A stretch of DNA of 64,000 bases, taken from assembly GCF_006494365.1 (NCBI RefSeq), contig NZ_VHIP01000009.1, forward strand, positions 124,001-188,000, read 5' to 3'. Made by a program: the position numbers and the translations under genes. Shown one piece after another: positions 38,244 through 49,055 of the stretch. Numbering within the stretch: the stretch's first letter is position 1; each line of letters begins with the position of its first letter. Source of the stretch: Aestuariibacter sp. GS-14 (GTDB taxonomy: Bacteria; Pseudomonadota; Gammaproteobacteria; Enterobacterales; Alteromonadaceae). Under the pieces are notes generated by a model. That model had not been told where the DNA came from and made no database searches. It saw nothing but the letters and a program-made list of their open reading frames with translations.

Positions 38244-39122
38244 ATGTATAAACACCTGTTTATATTAACCTTATGTATTTTAATACTGTCGCCAATGAGG
38301 CTTGAAGCGAGCGAGCCTACGCGCGATAGTGTTGTGTACATCCCCAACTATGAGCCCGGTACTACCGACATTTATCAGTACGTTGTTACGTTATTAAATT
38401 TGGCCATGGCGCTTACGGAACCGGAATTTGGGCCGGTTCAGATTATTGCAAACCCTGCTCCCACGCCACAGCAGCGGCAATTTTTGAATCTGCGTAACGG
38501 TCAGACCGACATTATGTGGTCGGTAACCACGTATGCCAGAGAGCAGGAAAACACGGTAATACGTATCCCTCTCACTGGCGGCATGTTCGGCTATAGGGTG
38601 ATGCTGATTAAAGAGGGTGATGAACGCTTTCGCGAGACTATTGAACTGCCGGATCTTAAGCAACTCAGCGCCGTTCAGGGCAGTGATTGGCCTGATACAG
38701 AGATCTTAAGGTATCACGGTTTTAGCGTAACACCCAGCGTATACACCAGTGCCTTCAAATTACTGGATCGTGGAATGGTGGATTATTTTCCCCGAGCGGT
38801 TCACGAAATTTTTGAAGAATTAAGTACTCATCATTCTCTGAATCTTACCACTGAACAATACATTGCGTTGCAATACGACAACCCCATGTTCTTCTTTGTG
38901 GCTGCGCGCCGCCCCGAGCTGGCTAAGCGGCTTGAAATTGGCCTGAACCGGCTTTACGAAAACGGCGATTTGCAGCGTTTGCTCACGTCGCAGCATTTTT
39001 ATATTCAGGCAAGAAATCTATTAAAGGGAAGAACGATATACCCTTTGAACAATCCACTGCTCAGTGAACAAACCCGCCAGGCAATGAAACGATACCAATC
39101 ACCACTAGCCAGTGCCTTGTAA
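38244..39122 (+). CDS. Periplasmic substrate-binding-like protein, paralogue B
   Basis: This 292-aa exported protein is the tandem paralogue of the gene 89 bp upstream. Shared landmarks are PGTTDIYQYVVTLLNLAMALTE, PTPQQRQFLNLRNGQTDIMW, GGMFGYRVMLIK, VDYFPRAVHE and NPMFFFVAARR. The signal peptide ends near LEASEP. Conserved acidic and aromatic positions suggest the same ligand class in both copies. The gene is followed by the convergent crbR. No transport genes are adjacent, so the ligand and partner are open. Confidence 0.75.
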   Translation: MYKHLFILTLCILILSPMRLEASEPTRDSVVYIPNYEPGTTDIYQYVVTLLNLAMALTEPEFGPVQIIANPAPTPQQRQFLNLRNGQTDIMWSVTTYAREQENTVIRIPLTGGMFGYRVMLIKEGDERFRETIELPDLKQLSAVQGSDWPDTEILRYHGFSVTPSVYTSAFKLLDRGMVDYFPRAVHEIFEELSTHHSLNLTTEQYIALQYDNPMFFFVAARRPELAKRLEIGLNRLYENGDLQRLLTSQHFYIQARNLLKGRTIYPLNNPLLSEQTRQAMKRYQSPLASAL

Positions 39123-39160
39123 TCAATTAAACAGATAGTGTGATGTTTTTATATCGCTGA

Positions 39161-39808
39161 CTACTGCTGAACAGGAGGTTCGAGCTCAAGTTGAGAGGCA
39201 ATAAGGACAGCCTGTGTGCGGTTATTAATACCCAGTTTTTTGAATATTGCCGTTACATGCGCTTTAACTGTGGCTTCGGCAATGTCCAGATTGTACCCTA
39301 TTTGCTTGTTCAGCAGGCCATCGCGCATATAACACAACACTTTGTACTGTGATGGCGTGAGGCTGGATACCTTATCGGCCAGTTCTGAAAACTCCTCGTC
39401 AACATCCTGAATTTTCTCACTAATGGACTCGGGTAACCAGATGTCGCCATCCAGGATAGATTGCACGGCTTTAGCAATATCTTCAGCGCTGGTCGTTTTG
39501 GGAATGAAACCGAGGGCGCCGACCCCTACGATTTTGGAAATGATAGTGGCATCTTCTGTGCCTGACACAACCGCTACGGGTAAATCAGGATACAACTTGC
39601 GAATATGCAATAAGCCAAACAAATCGTTGCTGCCTGGCATATGCAAATCCAGTAACAACAAGTCGACATCCTGCTTTTGCAGAATGTCGGCTGTTGCGGT
39701 GAGATCCCCGGCCTCAAGTAAGGTGAGATCGGGTAGTGATAACGATAACGCGCCCTTCAACGCATCGCGGTATAAAGGGTGATCATCGGCAATTAGCAGC
39801 GTTATCAT
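39161..39808 (-). CDS. crbR: CrbR-type NarL/LuxR-family response regulator
   Basis: This 215-aa regulator has a receiver domain (1-120, phospho-acceptor Asp54 in LLLDLHMPG, acidic pair Asp8-Asp9) and a LuxR-type helix-turn-helix (about 148-210, with LLNKQIGYNLDIAEATVKAH). By family and by position directly downstream of acs it is the partner of CrbS, activating acs when acetate is to be used. It lies 12 bp after the acs stop, with GGAGAG before its ATG, so acs and crbR form an operon. The gene is convergent with the binding-protein pair. Confidence 0.88.
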   Translation of the reverse strand: MITLLIADDHPLYRDALKGALSLSLPDLTLLEAGDLTATADILQKQDVDLLLLDLHMPGSNDLFGLLHIRKLYPDLPVAVVSGTEDATIISKIVGVGALGFIPKTTSAEDIAKAVQSILDGDIWLPESISEKIQDVDEEFSELADKVSSLTPSQYKVLCYMRDGLLNKQIGYNLDIAEATVKAHVTAIFKKLGINNRTQAVLIASQLELEPPVQQ

Positions 39809-39820
39809 TATCTCTCCGTA

Positions 39821-41767
39821 TTACTTGTTAAGACGCTCCTCGATGAGTGTATCAACAACCGACGGATCCGCCAATGTTGAGGTATCACCCAGTTGGTCAT
39901 GCTCGTTTGCTGCGATCTTACGCAGGATACGGCGCATAATTTTACCGGAGCGCGTTTTTGGCAGCCCACGAGACCATTGGATCATGTCTGGTGTAGCGAT
40001 TGGGCTTAACTCAGTCCGCACCCAGGCACGGATTTCTTTGGTCAACTCTTCGTCAGGCTCTACGCCTTCATTAGGCGTAATGTATACATAGATACCCTGC
40101 CCTTTGATGTCGTGTGGATACCCTACCACTGCCGCTTCAGCAACTTTGGGATGAGCCACCAGTGCACTTTCGATTTCGGCTGTACCCAAACGGTGACCAG
40201 ACACGTTCAGCACGTCATCTACGCGACCCGTGATCCAGTAGTAACCATCTTCGTCACGACGCGCGCCATCACCTGTAAAGTATACGCCTTTATATGCACT
40301 GAAGTAGGTGCTGATAAAGCGTTCATGGTCACCGTATACCGTACGAGCCTGACTTGGCCAGCTGTCTTTGATCACCAGGTTACCCTCACTCGCGCCTTCC
40401 AGCTCATTGCCTTCGGCGTCGAACAGCGCTGGCTGAATACCAAACATAGGGCGTGATGCTGAACCAGGTTTAAGTGCAGTAGCGCCCGGCAGCGGCGTGA
40501 TCATCATGCCGCCTGTTTCGGTTTGCCACCAGGTATCCATAATTGGGCAACGGCTTTCACCGATAACGCGGTAGTACCATTCCCATGCTTCAGGGTTAAT
40601 GGGTTCACCCACTGAACCCAGCAGACGCAGTGACGACAAATCACAACCTTCCACAGGAGCATTGCCGTGTGCCATCAGTGCGCGAATGGCTGTTGGCGCA
40701 GTATAAAGTGAGTTTACTTTATATTTTTCAACTACCTGTGCTATACGACGCACATCAGGGTAAGTAGGTACACCTTCAAAGAATACCTGAGTTGCACCAT
40801 TGATTAGCGGGCCATACACCATATAACTGTGACCAGTGATCCAGCCTACGTCAGCAGTACACCAGTAAATGTCGTCCTCGCGATAATCAAACGCATATTT
40901 AAAGGTCATTGCCGTGTACAACAAGTATCCACCGGTGGTGTGTACTACGCCTTTAGGCGTGCCGGTTGAACCCGATGTGTATAAAATAAACAGCGGGTCT
41001 TCTGCATTCATTACCTCAGGTTCGCACTGGGCAGAACAATCTTCTACCAGGCTATCCCAATACACGTCTACACTGTCGTTAAAAGCTACATTACCGCCAG
41101 TCAGTTTGTGCACAATCACGTTTGTAATCGATGGGCATGCGCCTTTCGCTAAGGCGCGGTCAACGTTGGCTTTTAGTGGCACACTGCGACCAGCACGACG
41201 GCCTTCGTCACAGGTAATGACTACCTTTGCTTCGCTGTCGTTAATGCGGTCGGCAATGGCATTAGGTGAGAATCCGCCGAAGATAACAGAGTGCACCGCA
41301 CCTATGCGCGCACATGCCAGCATGGCATACGCCGCCTGAGGCACCATTGGCATGTATACCGCTACGCGGTCGCCTTTGCCAACACCCAGCTTTTTCAGGC
41401 CATTTGCTAATTTACATACTTCGTAATGCAGTTGCTGATAGCTTATAGTTTCACTGTCTTCTGGTGAATCGCCTTCCCAGAACAATGCTGTTTTCTTGGC
41501 ATGTTTTGCCAGATGTCTGTCGATACAGTTGTAGCTGGCGTTGATCTCACCATCTTCAAACCATTTAATCGACACCGAATGCGGATCAAATGTGGTATTT
41601 TTTACTTTTGTAGGTTTTGTGTACCAATCCAGCGTACTGGCATATTCACCCCAGAACCCGTCCGGGTCATCGACAGACTGCTTGTACATTTGCTCATATT
41701 GTTCCTGTGTCAAATGAGTCGACGCTTTGATACTTTCCGGAACCGGATAAATCTTGCTGGCAGTCAT
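39821..41767 (-). CDS. acs: Acetyl-CoA synthetase
   Basis: Acs activates acetate to acetyl-CoA through acetyl-AMP. The 648-aa product has the adenylation signature [15 protein letters not shown], the [14 protein letters not shown] and [13 protein letters not shown] segments, the [16 protein letters not shown] hinge region, and the C-terminal [11 protein letters not shown]. The last Lys of that motif is the site inactivated by acetylation in enteric Acs. The open frame reaches a TTG at 41782, but that codon sits in the ribosome site GGAGG; the ATG at 41767 is the start. It is the first gene of the acs-crbR operon. Upstream are two inverted repeats and the element shared with the symporter operon. 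Confidence 0.96.
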   Translation of the reverse strand: MTASKIYPVPESIKASTHLTQEQYEQMYKQSVDDPDGFWGEYASTLDWYTKPTKVKNTTFDPHSVSIKWFEDGEINASYNCIDRHLAKHAKKTALFWEGDSPEDSETISYQQLHYEVCKLANGLKKLGVGKGDRVAVYMPMVPQAAYAMLACARIGAVHSVIFGGFSPNAIADRINDSEAKVVITCDEGRRAGRSVPLKANVDRALAKGACPSITNVIVHKLTGGNVAFNDSVDVYWDSLVEDCSAQCEPEVMNAEDPLFILYTSGSTGTPKGVVHTTGGYLLYTAMTFKYAFDYREDDIYWCTADVGWITGHSYMVYGPLINGATQVFFEGVPTYPDVRRIAQVVEKYKVNSLYTAPTAIRALMAHGNAPVEGCDLSSLRLLGSVGEPINPEAWEWYYRVIGESRCPIMDTWWQTETGGMMITPLPGATALKPGSASRPMFGIQPALFDAEGNELEGASEGNLVIKDSWPSQARTVYGDHERFISTYFSAYKGVYFTGDGARRDEDGYYWITGRVDDVLNVSGHRLGTAEIESALVAHPKVAEAAVVGYPHDIKGQGIYVYITPNEGVEPDEELTKEIRAWVRTELSPIATPDMIQWSRGLPKTRSGKIMRRILRKIAANEHDQLGDTSTLADPSVVDTLIEERLNK

Positions 41768-41834
41768 ATGAATTGCCTCCAATTTTCAAATAAATTACAG
41801 AGATATGTATTGGTTGATCAATGTAGCTTTTCCT

Positions 41835-41874
41835 GACCAAAGCAAAATGAGACTTTGGTCTTAGCGAGCGCTAA
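41835..41874. promoter_or_regulatory. Two adjacent inverted repeats in the acs-porin interval
   Basis: GACCAAAG (41835-41842) and CTTTGGTC (41853-41860) are perfect arms with a 10-base spacer. TTAGCG-AG-CGCTAA (41861-41874) follows directly. They lie 68-107 bp upstream of acs and are candidate regulator sites. Confidence 0.45.
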
Positions 41875-41913
41875 ATTTCTATTTAGTTAAGTGGTGCTAC
41901 TCCTTCCGTGTTA

Positions 41914-41932
41914 CGACTTTCGTCTTATAGAC
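41914..41932. promoter_or_regulatory. 19-bp element upstream of acs, shared with the symporter operon
   Basis: This is the second copy of the element at 30989-31007 (15 of 19 identical, same orientation relative to the target gene). It is 147-165 bp upstream of the acs start and about 110 bp upstream of the divergent porin gene. Confidence 0.45.
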
Positions 41933-42043
41933 CATCCGCTTATTTGCAATTGTTCTAAACTCATCCAAATTAAGAATCGTTAACTGCATTTTTACACTTT
42001 TTTTACCAATCAGCCAATTCCTGGACAAATGGGACGAGAAAAC

Positions 42044-43198
42044 ATGAAACACACATTAAAAAAAGTTACCGGCGCTGTGACGCTGGCATTAACTGGCTTT
42101 GCAATGGCTTCGGCCAATGCAGCTACCATTGGTTCAACCGATGTTAAATTTACCGGATACGTAAAAGCCGATGCAATATACAGCGATTACTCAAATGGTG
42201 AAGGTCATCCGTTAAACCGTGATTTCTATGTACCGTCTACAATTGCAGTGGGCGCAACCGATGATGGTATGAGCGGCCGTTTCGACGGACACGTGCGCCA
42301 GTCGCGTTTCCGTTTCGCTACTGAAACCCCTACGGATGATGGCGATAGCATCACCGGTGTACTTGAATTTGACTTCATGGTAACAAAAGGCGATTACGAC
42401 AACGAGCGTATCAGTAACTCATACCTGCCTCGTATGCGCCATGCATTCCTCAAATACAAAAACTGGTTGGTTGGTCAAACCTGGACCACCTTTATGGACG
42501 TGAATGCACTGCCTGAATCACTTGACTTTATCGGTACCACAGACGGTGTGATCTTCGGTCGTCAAATGATGGTTCGTTATACCCAGGGCGGTCTTGAAGT
42601 AGCGCTGGAAAACCCTGAAACCACCGTAGTGGGCGTGGGTGCCACAGACGACAATACCGTGCCGGACATTATAGCTGCCTACACCATGAAACAAGATTGG
42701 GGCCACGTTAAGGTAGCCGGCATGTTCCGTCAACTCGCTTATGAAACAGAAAGCATTGATGCGTCTGATTCTGCGGTAGGTATTTCGATAACCTCTAAAA
42801 TTAAAGTGGGTGCAACCGACGACGTTCGCTTGTCTTTCTACACAGGTTCGGGCATAGGCCGCTATGCAGCACTGAATGCAGCGCAGGGTGCAGTATATAA
42901 TGCTGCAACTGGCGAACTGGAAGCCATTGACTCTACCGGATACGCTATTGCATATCGCCATGTTTGGAGTGACAAGGCTCGCAGTAGTGTGATGTTCTCT
43001 GCGTTTGATGTTGACGTAGACACCGCCACTATGGGTGATTATACATCAAAGACTTACAGCGCCCGGATCAACTACCTTTACTCGCCTACTAAAGCAATTA
43101 CCGTGGGTGGAGAATATGCATACGCAAAACGTGAACTGGAAAGCGGTATCGACGGTGACATGAGTCGCGTACAATTTTCTGCAAAATATGCATTTTAG
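42044..43198 (+). CDS. DcaP-like trimeric outer-membrane porin
   Basis: This 384-aa outer-membrane porin has a signal peptide of about 25 residues (ending ANA-AT). A beta barrel with alternating aromatic strands follows, and the C-terminal Phe is preceded by QFSAKY, as needed for BAM insertion. VKFTGYVKADAIYS near the N terminus and the VRQSRFRFATETP segment fit DcaP-like channels, which take up negatively charged small molecules. An upstream ATG at 42029 is in frame; I prefer 42044, which gives a normal signal peptide and has GACGAG upstream. Being divergent from acs, it may supply carboxylates for the same pathway. Confidence 0.85.
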   Translation: MKHTLKKVTGAVTLALTGFAMASANAATIGSTDVKFTGYVKADAIYSDYSNGEGHPLNRDFYVPSTIAVGATDDGMSGRFDGHVRQSRFRFATETPTDDGDSITGVLEFDFMVTKGDYDNERISNSYLPRMRHAFLKYKNWLVGQTWTTFMDVNALPESLDFIGTTDGVIFGRQMMVRYTQGGLEVALENPETTVVGVGATDDNTVPDIIAAYTMKQDWGHVKVAGMFRQLAYETESIDASDSAVGISITSKIKVGATDDVRLSFYTGSGIGRYAALNAAQGAVYNAATGELEAIDSTGYAIAYRHVWSDKARSSVMFSAFDVDVDTATMGDYTSKTYSARINYLYSPTKAITVGGEYAYAKRELESGIDGDMSRVQFSAKYAF

Positions 43199-43651
43199 TA
43201 CTACGCTTAATTAGACAGCTTCCTTCCTTCGATTTGGGCTGTCTAGTTATGTTCTGTTGTTCCCAAGTTGGCCACGAATTTCGTGGCCTTTTTTTAACCC
43301 GGTTTAGCCTAAGGTATGAAAACCCATACCTGGTTATGAATTAACAAACCGTCTGAAGATACTAGTTTGGCCTGATCTTGACGTTATAAAACTGTTCGCC
43401 GGCACAAAAACTATAGCCAGCATAACGTGTTATAAATTGTTCAGTAAACAAACAAAATGATCACTGAGAGCCTCCTCTTTTTTACTGATCACCCACTCAA
43501 TCTTAAGTAGCATGGCTAAATTCTGCGCAAGGTGTATGTTGCCTGCACACAGTGCGCCGTTAGTTGATTTTTGACCTACGTAGCCTACTGTTTAAGAAAG
43601 TACCGCAAGGGTTCGCAGCTGAACTATCAGCATTGTTTGAGAGTAAATTTA
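43199..43651. other. Intergenic region between porin and six-PAS chemoreceptor
   Basis: I see no gene. It holds the porin terminator (43270-43295), then about 350 bp that should include the chemoreceptor promoter. I looked for a FliA-type motif (TAAA-N15-GCCGATAA) and found none convincing. TGATCAC occurs twice, about 30 bp apart (from 43457 on). Confidence 0.55.
43270..43295 (+). terminator. Terminator after the porin gene
   Basis: GGCCACGA (43270-43277) pairs perfectly with TCGTGGCC (43281-43288) around a 3-base loop, followed by seven T. Confidence 0.92.
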
Positions 43652-46480
43652 ATGGTTCAAAGTATCGTTTCACCGGCCGATTCGGTAATCACTGCGGAAG
43701 TGACTGCAGCACAACATGGCAAATTCATTTCAAATCTCATGTTACCGGACCTCCTGCACGATTCGTTGTGTATTGGTGTTTTCGATTGTCAGGGAAATTT
43801 GATTGAAGCCAACAAGGCTTTTTCTCTGTTCTGTGGAACTGCAGAAAGCGCGTTGGTAAACTTTGATGAATACTTCTGTGCAGACGATCAGACCGATTTC
43901 GAAACCCTTTGCGAATCTCTGCCTCAAAGGCTCTATCTCAGACGCAAAATCGATTTAAAATCCAATACTAAAAGCTTGCTATCCTCATTAACAAAATCGT
44001 CAGCAGACATCGGTAGCAATATTATTCTAATGGGCATGGACACTAGCGACTGCGTTACTACCACGCGATTTTTTACCAGTACTTTCGATGACGATTCCGC
44101 GACTCATGTACAAGCGGTATTTGACACCAACGGCAAGCTGGTAAGATTTAACAACCGTCTGTGCGTATTACTGGGATATACCGCCGAGCAAATTAAAAAC
44201 AAGTGTTTTGACGACCTGTGCCACCCTTCAATGCTTAATACCAAACACTATGAAACCCTGTGGGCACCGCTTAACACCGACCAGGACATTAAACAGGACT
44301 ATACCTTTGTAAATGCATCCGGGCAGGAAATATGGATACGCAGTTATTTTTCCTCGGTAAATTACGGCGCAAGCGATATGCCGTATATTTTATTTCGCGG
44401 CGACGATATTACCGAACAACACAACCACAGTATGGCTATGCAGGCCAAACTGGAGGCGATCGATAAAACTCAGGCGGTTATCTCTTTTTCTAAGGATGGA
44501 ATCATTAACGAAGCAAACTCGCTTTTTTGTACCACCATGGGTTACCAACTCTCAGAAATCCGCGGTAAGCACCATAAACTATTTGTGGATGAAAAATTTG
44601 CAACCAGCCAAGAGTATCAAGCTTTCTGGCGGGCATTACAAAATGGAAAACCTCAACGCGGCGAGTTTTTGCGCTTCAATGCGAGTGGAGATGAAGTATG
44701 GTTGTTTGCCACCTACACGCCGGTAACTAATCTCGACGGTGACGTCATTAGTGTTATTAAGTTTGCAACCAATATTACAGAACAAAAGAAACAGGAACGC
44801 GAAATAGCAGTGCTCAATGCAGCGATGAACGCCAGCCAATGCATTTGGGAGCTCGATGCTAATCGCCAGTTAATTTCTACCAATGAACATTTTCAAAGAG
44901 CCATTGGCTACACCGCCACGGCTTTGAAAAACGCCGATGAAAACAAACTCATCTTTAAAGAAGATATGCAGGACGCCGTGTATGCGGAAGCTTGGCGAAA
45001 ATTGCATTTAGGTGATACGCAGCGATTGATGCTGAGAAGACGTCACAGCGACGGCCGTGAAGTATGGATAGAAGCCTTGCTACAGCCAATTAAAGATGCG
45101 AGGGATCAGCTCCAACGCGTGCTTTGCCTGGGCCTTGATGTCACCGAAGAGCAAACATTTCAAATCGAACTGGAAGGCAAAATTGGTGCAATTGATCGTT
45201 CACAAGCCATTATTGAACTGAATCTCGACGGGACCATTCTCAACGCGAACCAAAACTTTTTGAAACTAATGGAGTACTCGCTTAACGAGATTAAAGGCAA
45301 ACATCACCAGATGTTTGTTAGTCCGAAAGAGGCTGGTTCATCTGAATATCAGGCATTCTGGCACGCATTGGCTCGTGGAGAGTTTCGATCAGGAGAGTAT
45401 TGCAGGATTGGAAACGGTGGCAAGGAAGTGTGGATCCAGGCCACGTATAATCCGATTTTCGACAAAAACAACCGCCCGGTTAAAGTGGTGAAATTTGCAA
45501 CTGATATCACCACCCAAAAATTGCTTTCCTCACAACACAAAGCCACAGTTGAGGCCATCAACAAGAGTTTGGCCTGTATTGAATTCGACTTAGAGGGCAA
45601 AGTATTACACGCCAATCACAACTTCCTGAGTGCGATGGGTTATACCCTGAAGGAAATCCAGGGCGACCACCACAGCTTATTTTGTACACCTGAGTACACC
45701 CGCAGCGAGGAATATCGTTCATTCTGGCTAAACCTGAGTGAAGGCCAATTTTTGTCTGGCCGTTTCCACCGGGTAGGTAAGTACCAGCGAAATGTGTGGA
45801 TTCAGGCTTCATACAATCCAATTTATGACCTGAATGGCAAAGTCATTAAAGTCATTAAGGTAGCCTATGACATCACCAAGGAAATGGAGATGGAACAGCT
45901 GATTACAACCAATACTCAAATAATGAACCAACAACTCGCCAAAATGATTGGGTCGATAAAGCAGGTCACTAAAGTGTCTGAAAACGCCAACGCGGTAGCG
46001 AAGAAGTCGGCATCCTCTGCGGTGAGTGGCGTGTCTTTGGTGCAGGGGATGCAATCTGCAATCAGCGAAATACAGGACAACTACAACCGGATTTATGAAA
46101 TTGTTAGCCGGATCAGCGAAATTGCCAACCAAACCAATCTGCTCGCCTTTAATGCTGCCGTTGAAGCAGCGCGGGCCGGTACTCATGGCGTTGGGTTTTC
46201 AGTGGTTGCGTCTGAGGTGAGAAAACTTGCAGAACGCTCCAGTCATGCGGCGCAGGAAATTAATAACATGGTGCTTGATGCCCGTAAGAACATCGACGCC
46301 AGTGCCCGGTTAAGTGATAACACCGCAACGGCATTTACCTCCATCGAATCTTCGGTAGAAGAAACGAGCCAGTCGCTACTTAAAATTGTTGAACTGGCCC
46401 AGGTTCAGGAAACCAACACTCACGAGCTGGAAGCGATATTGCAAAAACTCAAGTCGTTTGAAGGTAACGCTTCAAAATGA
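43652..46480 (+). CDS. Soluble chemoreceptor with six PAS domains
   Basis: This 942-aa cytoplasmic methyl-accepting protein has no membrane segment. Six PAS-type units run from about 35 to 755. Units 3, 5 and 6 share a GKHHKLFV-like segment, an EYQAFW motif and an N-terminal hydrophobic strand, so they arose by tandem duplication. The signalling domain (about 757-940) has a conserved tip [16 protein letters not shown]. The architecture resembles Aer-2 or BdlA-type receptors that sense redox, oxygen or a small ligand inside the cell. The open frame begins at a TTG (43571), but the ATG at 43652 follows GAGAG. The stop overlaps the start of a triple-CheW gene by 4 bp, a dedicated adaptor arrangement. 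Confidence 0.9.
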   Translation: MVQSIVSPADSVITAEVTAAQHGKFISNLMLPDLLHDSLCIGVFDCQGNLIEANKAFSLFCGTAESALVNFDEYFCADDQTDFETLCESLPQRLYLRRKIDLKSNTKSLLSSLTKSSADIGSNIILMGMDTSDCVTTTRFFTSTFDDDSATHVQAVFDTNGKLVRFNNRLCVLLGYTAEQIKNKCFDDLCHPSMLNTKHYETLWAPLNTDQDIKQDYTFVNASGQEIWIRSYFSSVNYGASDMPYILFRGDDITEQHNHSMAMQAKLEAIDKTQAVISFSKDGIINEANSLFCTTMGYQLSEIRGKHHKLFVDEKFATSQEYQAFWRALQNGKPQRGEFLRFNASGDEVWLFATYTPVTNLDGDVISVIKFATNITEQKKQEREIAVLNAAMNASQCIWELDANRQLISTNEHFQRAIGYTATALKNADENKLIFKEDMQDAVYAEAWRKLHLGDTQRLMLRRRHSDGREVWIEALLQPIKDARDQLQRVLCLGLDVTEEQTFQIELEGKIGAIDRSQAIIELNLDGTILNANQNFLKLMEYSLNEIKGKHHQMFVSPKEAGSSEYQAFWHALARGEFRSGEYCRIGNGGKEVWIQATYNPIFDKNNRPVKVVKFATDITTQKLLSSQHKATVEAINKSLACIEFDLEGKVLHANHNFLSAMGYTLKEIQGDHHSLFCTPEYTRSEEYRSFWLNLSEGQFLSGRFHRVGKYQRNVWIQASYNPIYDLNGKVIKVIKVAYDITKEMEMEQLITTNTQIMNQQLAKMIGSIKQVTKVSENANAVAKKSASSAVSGVSLVQGMQSAISEIQDNYNRIYEIVSRISEIANQTNLLAFNAAVEAARAGTHGVGFSVVASEVRKLAERSSHAAQEINNMVLDARKNIDASARLSDNTATAFTSIESSVEETSQSLLKIVELAQVQETNTHELEAILQKLKSFEGNASK

Positions 46481-47967
46481 GTAACACCTGTAAATTTGGG
46501 ATTTTTGAAATAGACGGCGGACTCTTTGCCGTTGATGTTCAGCATGTGAGTGAAGTGGTTCCATTCCAGCTTTGCAGCGGATTTTTTTCGGCCAGTGATG
46601 CGGTGATAGGTAGCCTTGACCTGCGCGGTTGGCCGGTCCCCGTGATTGACCTGTTGGCGCACGTAAAGCAACGTGCTTCAGCATTACAACCTGAGTCTGT
46701 ACTGGTGCTGCGCAACGAGGGGCAGCTGCTAGGCGTTGCTATTCGCAGTGTGGTGGGTATGCAGGACATGAACACCGAAAGCATTGCTTCATTTGGCAAC
46801 CCGGATGCTGTTATGTGCGGCAGCTTTATGGCTTCGTCATTAAACAAATCAGTAACGCTGTTATCTGCCAGTAAGTTAATGTCAGATCCGGCTTTACCAG
46901 CGGTACCTGCGCCACCGCAAATTGTTGCTGAACAGAGCGGGAACGGTGCGTCTGACAAACGTACCATTATGTTAGTGACAGTTCGAAACCGTCTGGTTGC
47001 CTTTTTCGCCGAGGATATATTTAGTACATTAACAGAAACAAATGTCGTAGACCGGGCACACCACAGTGAAAGCTTCCTAGGTGAGGTTGAACACCAAGGC
47101 AAGCGCATTCCCATTTTAGATCTGGGTAATCTGGTATTTGAACAACCCAGGGCGGATGATGTGGCTAAACTGCCATCGGTTATCCTGCACATCGGTGACG
47201 CGCAAGTTGGCTTGTGTGTAGACAGCATTGTTGAAGTAACGGAGATAGAGCACTCCCATTGTATTGCCAATATGGCTAACCACTACACCGGAAAAAAGTG
47301 GGTAGACAGTTTGCTACCAGTAACATCGGTACAATCTGAATCTTTGGCGCTAGTGAATATCAACGCCCCACTGATCATGCTGATTAGCGCGAATTCAATC
47401 GGCCACCTCGACGAAATTAAGGGCACCGCAATGCTGTGCCGTGAGATGTCGGGCAAGCTCACCAAAACACAATTACAACGAGATTTATCGAAAGAAAAGC
47501 AGGGCCTGTTTTTTGATATTGGCTCACCAGTGATCTCTGATATGAGTAATATTAGCGAAATTTTGAGCTGGGAAACGCCCATGATCCCACTAACGGATAA
47601 TGGCTATCTGCTTGGCATGATCAAAGTAAATAATGAAGCTGTCCCGGTTTATGATTTTCGCCCCTTGTTTAACAAGGGATCCGATTACGTTGACACCCCT
47701 TCCCAGGACACGCAATTGGGTAACGATTCAAAACGTCTTCTGCTTGTTCGTGATGACCAGGGTGCGTTTGCATATTGCGTTAACAAATTACTCGATGTGG
47801 TAACGTTTCAGTCATTGGAGCAGTCATCCGTGTCTATAGAATCGGAACAGGATATTCACGATGAACTCGACACGGTTTCCTTTTTGCTAGGTGAAAAAAG
47901 GCACTATGCCAAGCAAATGACGTCTCAATTTTTGCGGCGACAGATTTCGTCGCCGCTGGTAACTTAA
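46477..47967 (+). CDS. Protein with three CheW-like domains
   Basis: This 496-aa cytoplasmic adaptor is made of three CheW-type beta domains, about 5-140, 160-325 and 345-490. Each has the hydrophobic strand pattern and an [13 protein letters not shown]-like segment. Ordinary CheW has one domain and bridges receptors to CheA. A three-domain protein could cross-link several receptors or arrays. No CheA or receiver module is attached. It is translated after a 4-bp overlap with the six-PAS receptor, which it most likely serves. It is convergent with the aldo/keto reductase gene 16 bp away. Confidence 0.85.
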   Translation: MSNTCKFGIFEIDGGLFAVDVQHVSEVVPFQLCSGFFSASDAVIGSLDLRGWPVPVIDLLAHVKQRASALQPESVLVLRNEGQLLGVAIRSVVGMQDMNTESIASFGNPDAVMCGSFMASSLNKSVTLLSASKLMSDPALPAVPAPPQIVAEQSGNGASDKRTIMLVTVRNRLVAFFAEDIFSTLTETNVVDRAHHSESFLGEVEHQGKRIPILDLGNLVFEQPRADDVAKLPSVILHIGDAQVGLCVDSIVEVTEIEHSHCIANMANHYTGKKWVDSLLPVTSVQSESLALVNINAPLIMLISANSIGHLDEIKGTAMLCREMSGKLTKTQLQRDLSKEKQGLFFDIGSPVISDMSNISEILSWETPMIPLTDNGYLLGMIKVNNEAVPVYDFRPLFNKGSDYVDTPSQDTQLGNDSKRLLLVRDDQGAFAYCVNKLLDVVTFQSLEQSSVSIESEQDIHDELDTVSFLLGEKRHYAKQMTSQFLRRQISSPLVT

Positions 47968-47983
47968 TAACGGCGACCAAGGG

Positions 47984-49036
47984 TTAGAATGGCATAGGAT
48001 AACGCTTCATGACCAACTGAATCTGGCGTAGCGTGTCGTCGCTTAAACGCATGTCAAATGCCGCCAGGTTTTCTTTTAATTGCGCAATCGTAGTACCGCC
48101 AATAATGGTAGACGTAACGCCAGGTACCTGATTTACCCAGGCAAGTGCCAGTTGCGAAGGTGTAATCTGAGCACGCTGCGCCACTTCCACATACCTGGCG
48201 GTTGCTTCATGCGCGGTTTCTGTATTACGGAATAACCCCTGACGCTGCACAAACGTCCATCGACTCCCCGCAGGACGCGCATCATTCAGGTACTTGCCCG
48301 ACAACATCCCGGTGGCTAATGGCGACCAAGGCAGGTAGGCCACGTTTTCAAACGCACAGGTTTCAATTAAATAGGGCCAGTCCTTGATATGTAGCAAGCT
48401 GAATTCGTTTTGAATAGACACCGGCTTTGGCACGCCCAGTTCATTACACAAGTTCAGGTAAGTATGGATACCCCAGGGTGTGTCATCAGAGAGTCCCCAA
48501 TGACGAATTTTACCGCTTTCAATGGCTTTTCCTATGCCTTGCACGATATCCCGCATGCCAGCGCGCTCCTTGGCGACATCGGTATCATTGGGGTTCGTGC
48601 GCCACGGCCAGTGCTTGGCAAAATGCGGCGACGTGCGATTTGGCCAGTGCAACTGATACACATCGATATAGTCGGTTTGTAAACGCTGTAGCGATGCATT
48701 AATGGCCTGTTCAATTGTAACTGCAGAAATCTCAGAACCCTCGCGAATATAACGAATACCACTGCCTGCAATTTTGGTCATCAGTACAATATCGTTACGC
48801 TTTTGCGGGTTGGCTGCCAGCCAGTTGCCAATAAGCCGTTCAGTATCGGCATAGGTTTGCTCATTGGGAGGAATAGGGTACATCTCAGCCGTATCAATAA
48901 AATTAATACCTTCGCTGTGTGCCCAATCAAGCTGTTCGCTGGCGTCTTGTTGTGTATTCTGAATACCGAATGTCATGGTGCCCAGACACACGCGGGATAC
49001 GCGTAAATCGCTGCTACCCAATAACTCGTATTGCAT
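47984..49036 (-). CDS. tas: Tas-like aldo/keto reductase
   Basis: This 350-aa NADPH-dependent aldo/keto reductase aligns with E. coli Tas (346 aa) throughout. It has LGTMTFGIQNT at the start, the Asp-Tyr of NFIDTAEMYP, TDYIDVYQLHWP, GKIRHWGLSDDTPWG, the SIQNEFSLL segment, and STIIGGTTIAQLKEN near the end. The physiological substrate is unknown. The frame is open to 49138, but the ATG at 49036 gives the family start MQYELL and has AGAGG upstream. It lies 19 bp after the HBM-sensor gene on the same strand, probably one transcript. Confidence 0.88.
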   Translation of the reverse strand: MQYELLGSSDLRVSRVCLGTMTFGIQNTQQDASEQLDWAHSEGINFIDTAEMYPIPPNEQTYADTERLIGNWLAANPQKRNDIVLMTKIAGSGIRYIREGSEISAVTIEQAINASLQRLQTDYIDVYQLHWPNRTSPHFAKHWPWRTNPNDTDVAKERAGMRDIVQGIGKAIESGKIRHWGLSDDTPWGIHTYLNLCNELGVPKPVSIQNEFSLLHIKDWPYLIETCAFENVAYLPWSPLATGMLSGKYLNDARPAGSRWTFVQRQGLFRNTETAHEATARYVEVAQRAQITPSQLALAWVNQVPGVTSTIIGGTTIAQLKENLAAFDMRLSDDTLRQIQLVMKRYPMPF

Positions 49037-49055
49037 GCTAAACCTCTGTGTATAT

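Noticed and set aside
40914-41339. 141-aa frame opposite acs
   Set aside because: Antisense to a highly conserved enzyme; composition follows acs codon positions.
43199-43651. FliA-type promoter for the six-PAS chemoreceptor
   Set aside because: No TAAA-N15-GCCGATAA-like sequence was found; only loose partial matches.
46539-47270. 243-aa minus-strand frame inside the triple-CheW gene
   Set aside because: Long, but with no recognisable domain; the plus-strand frame has clear CheW folds and coupling to the receptor.
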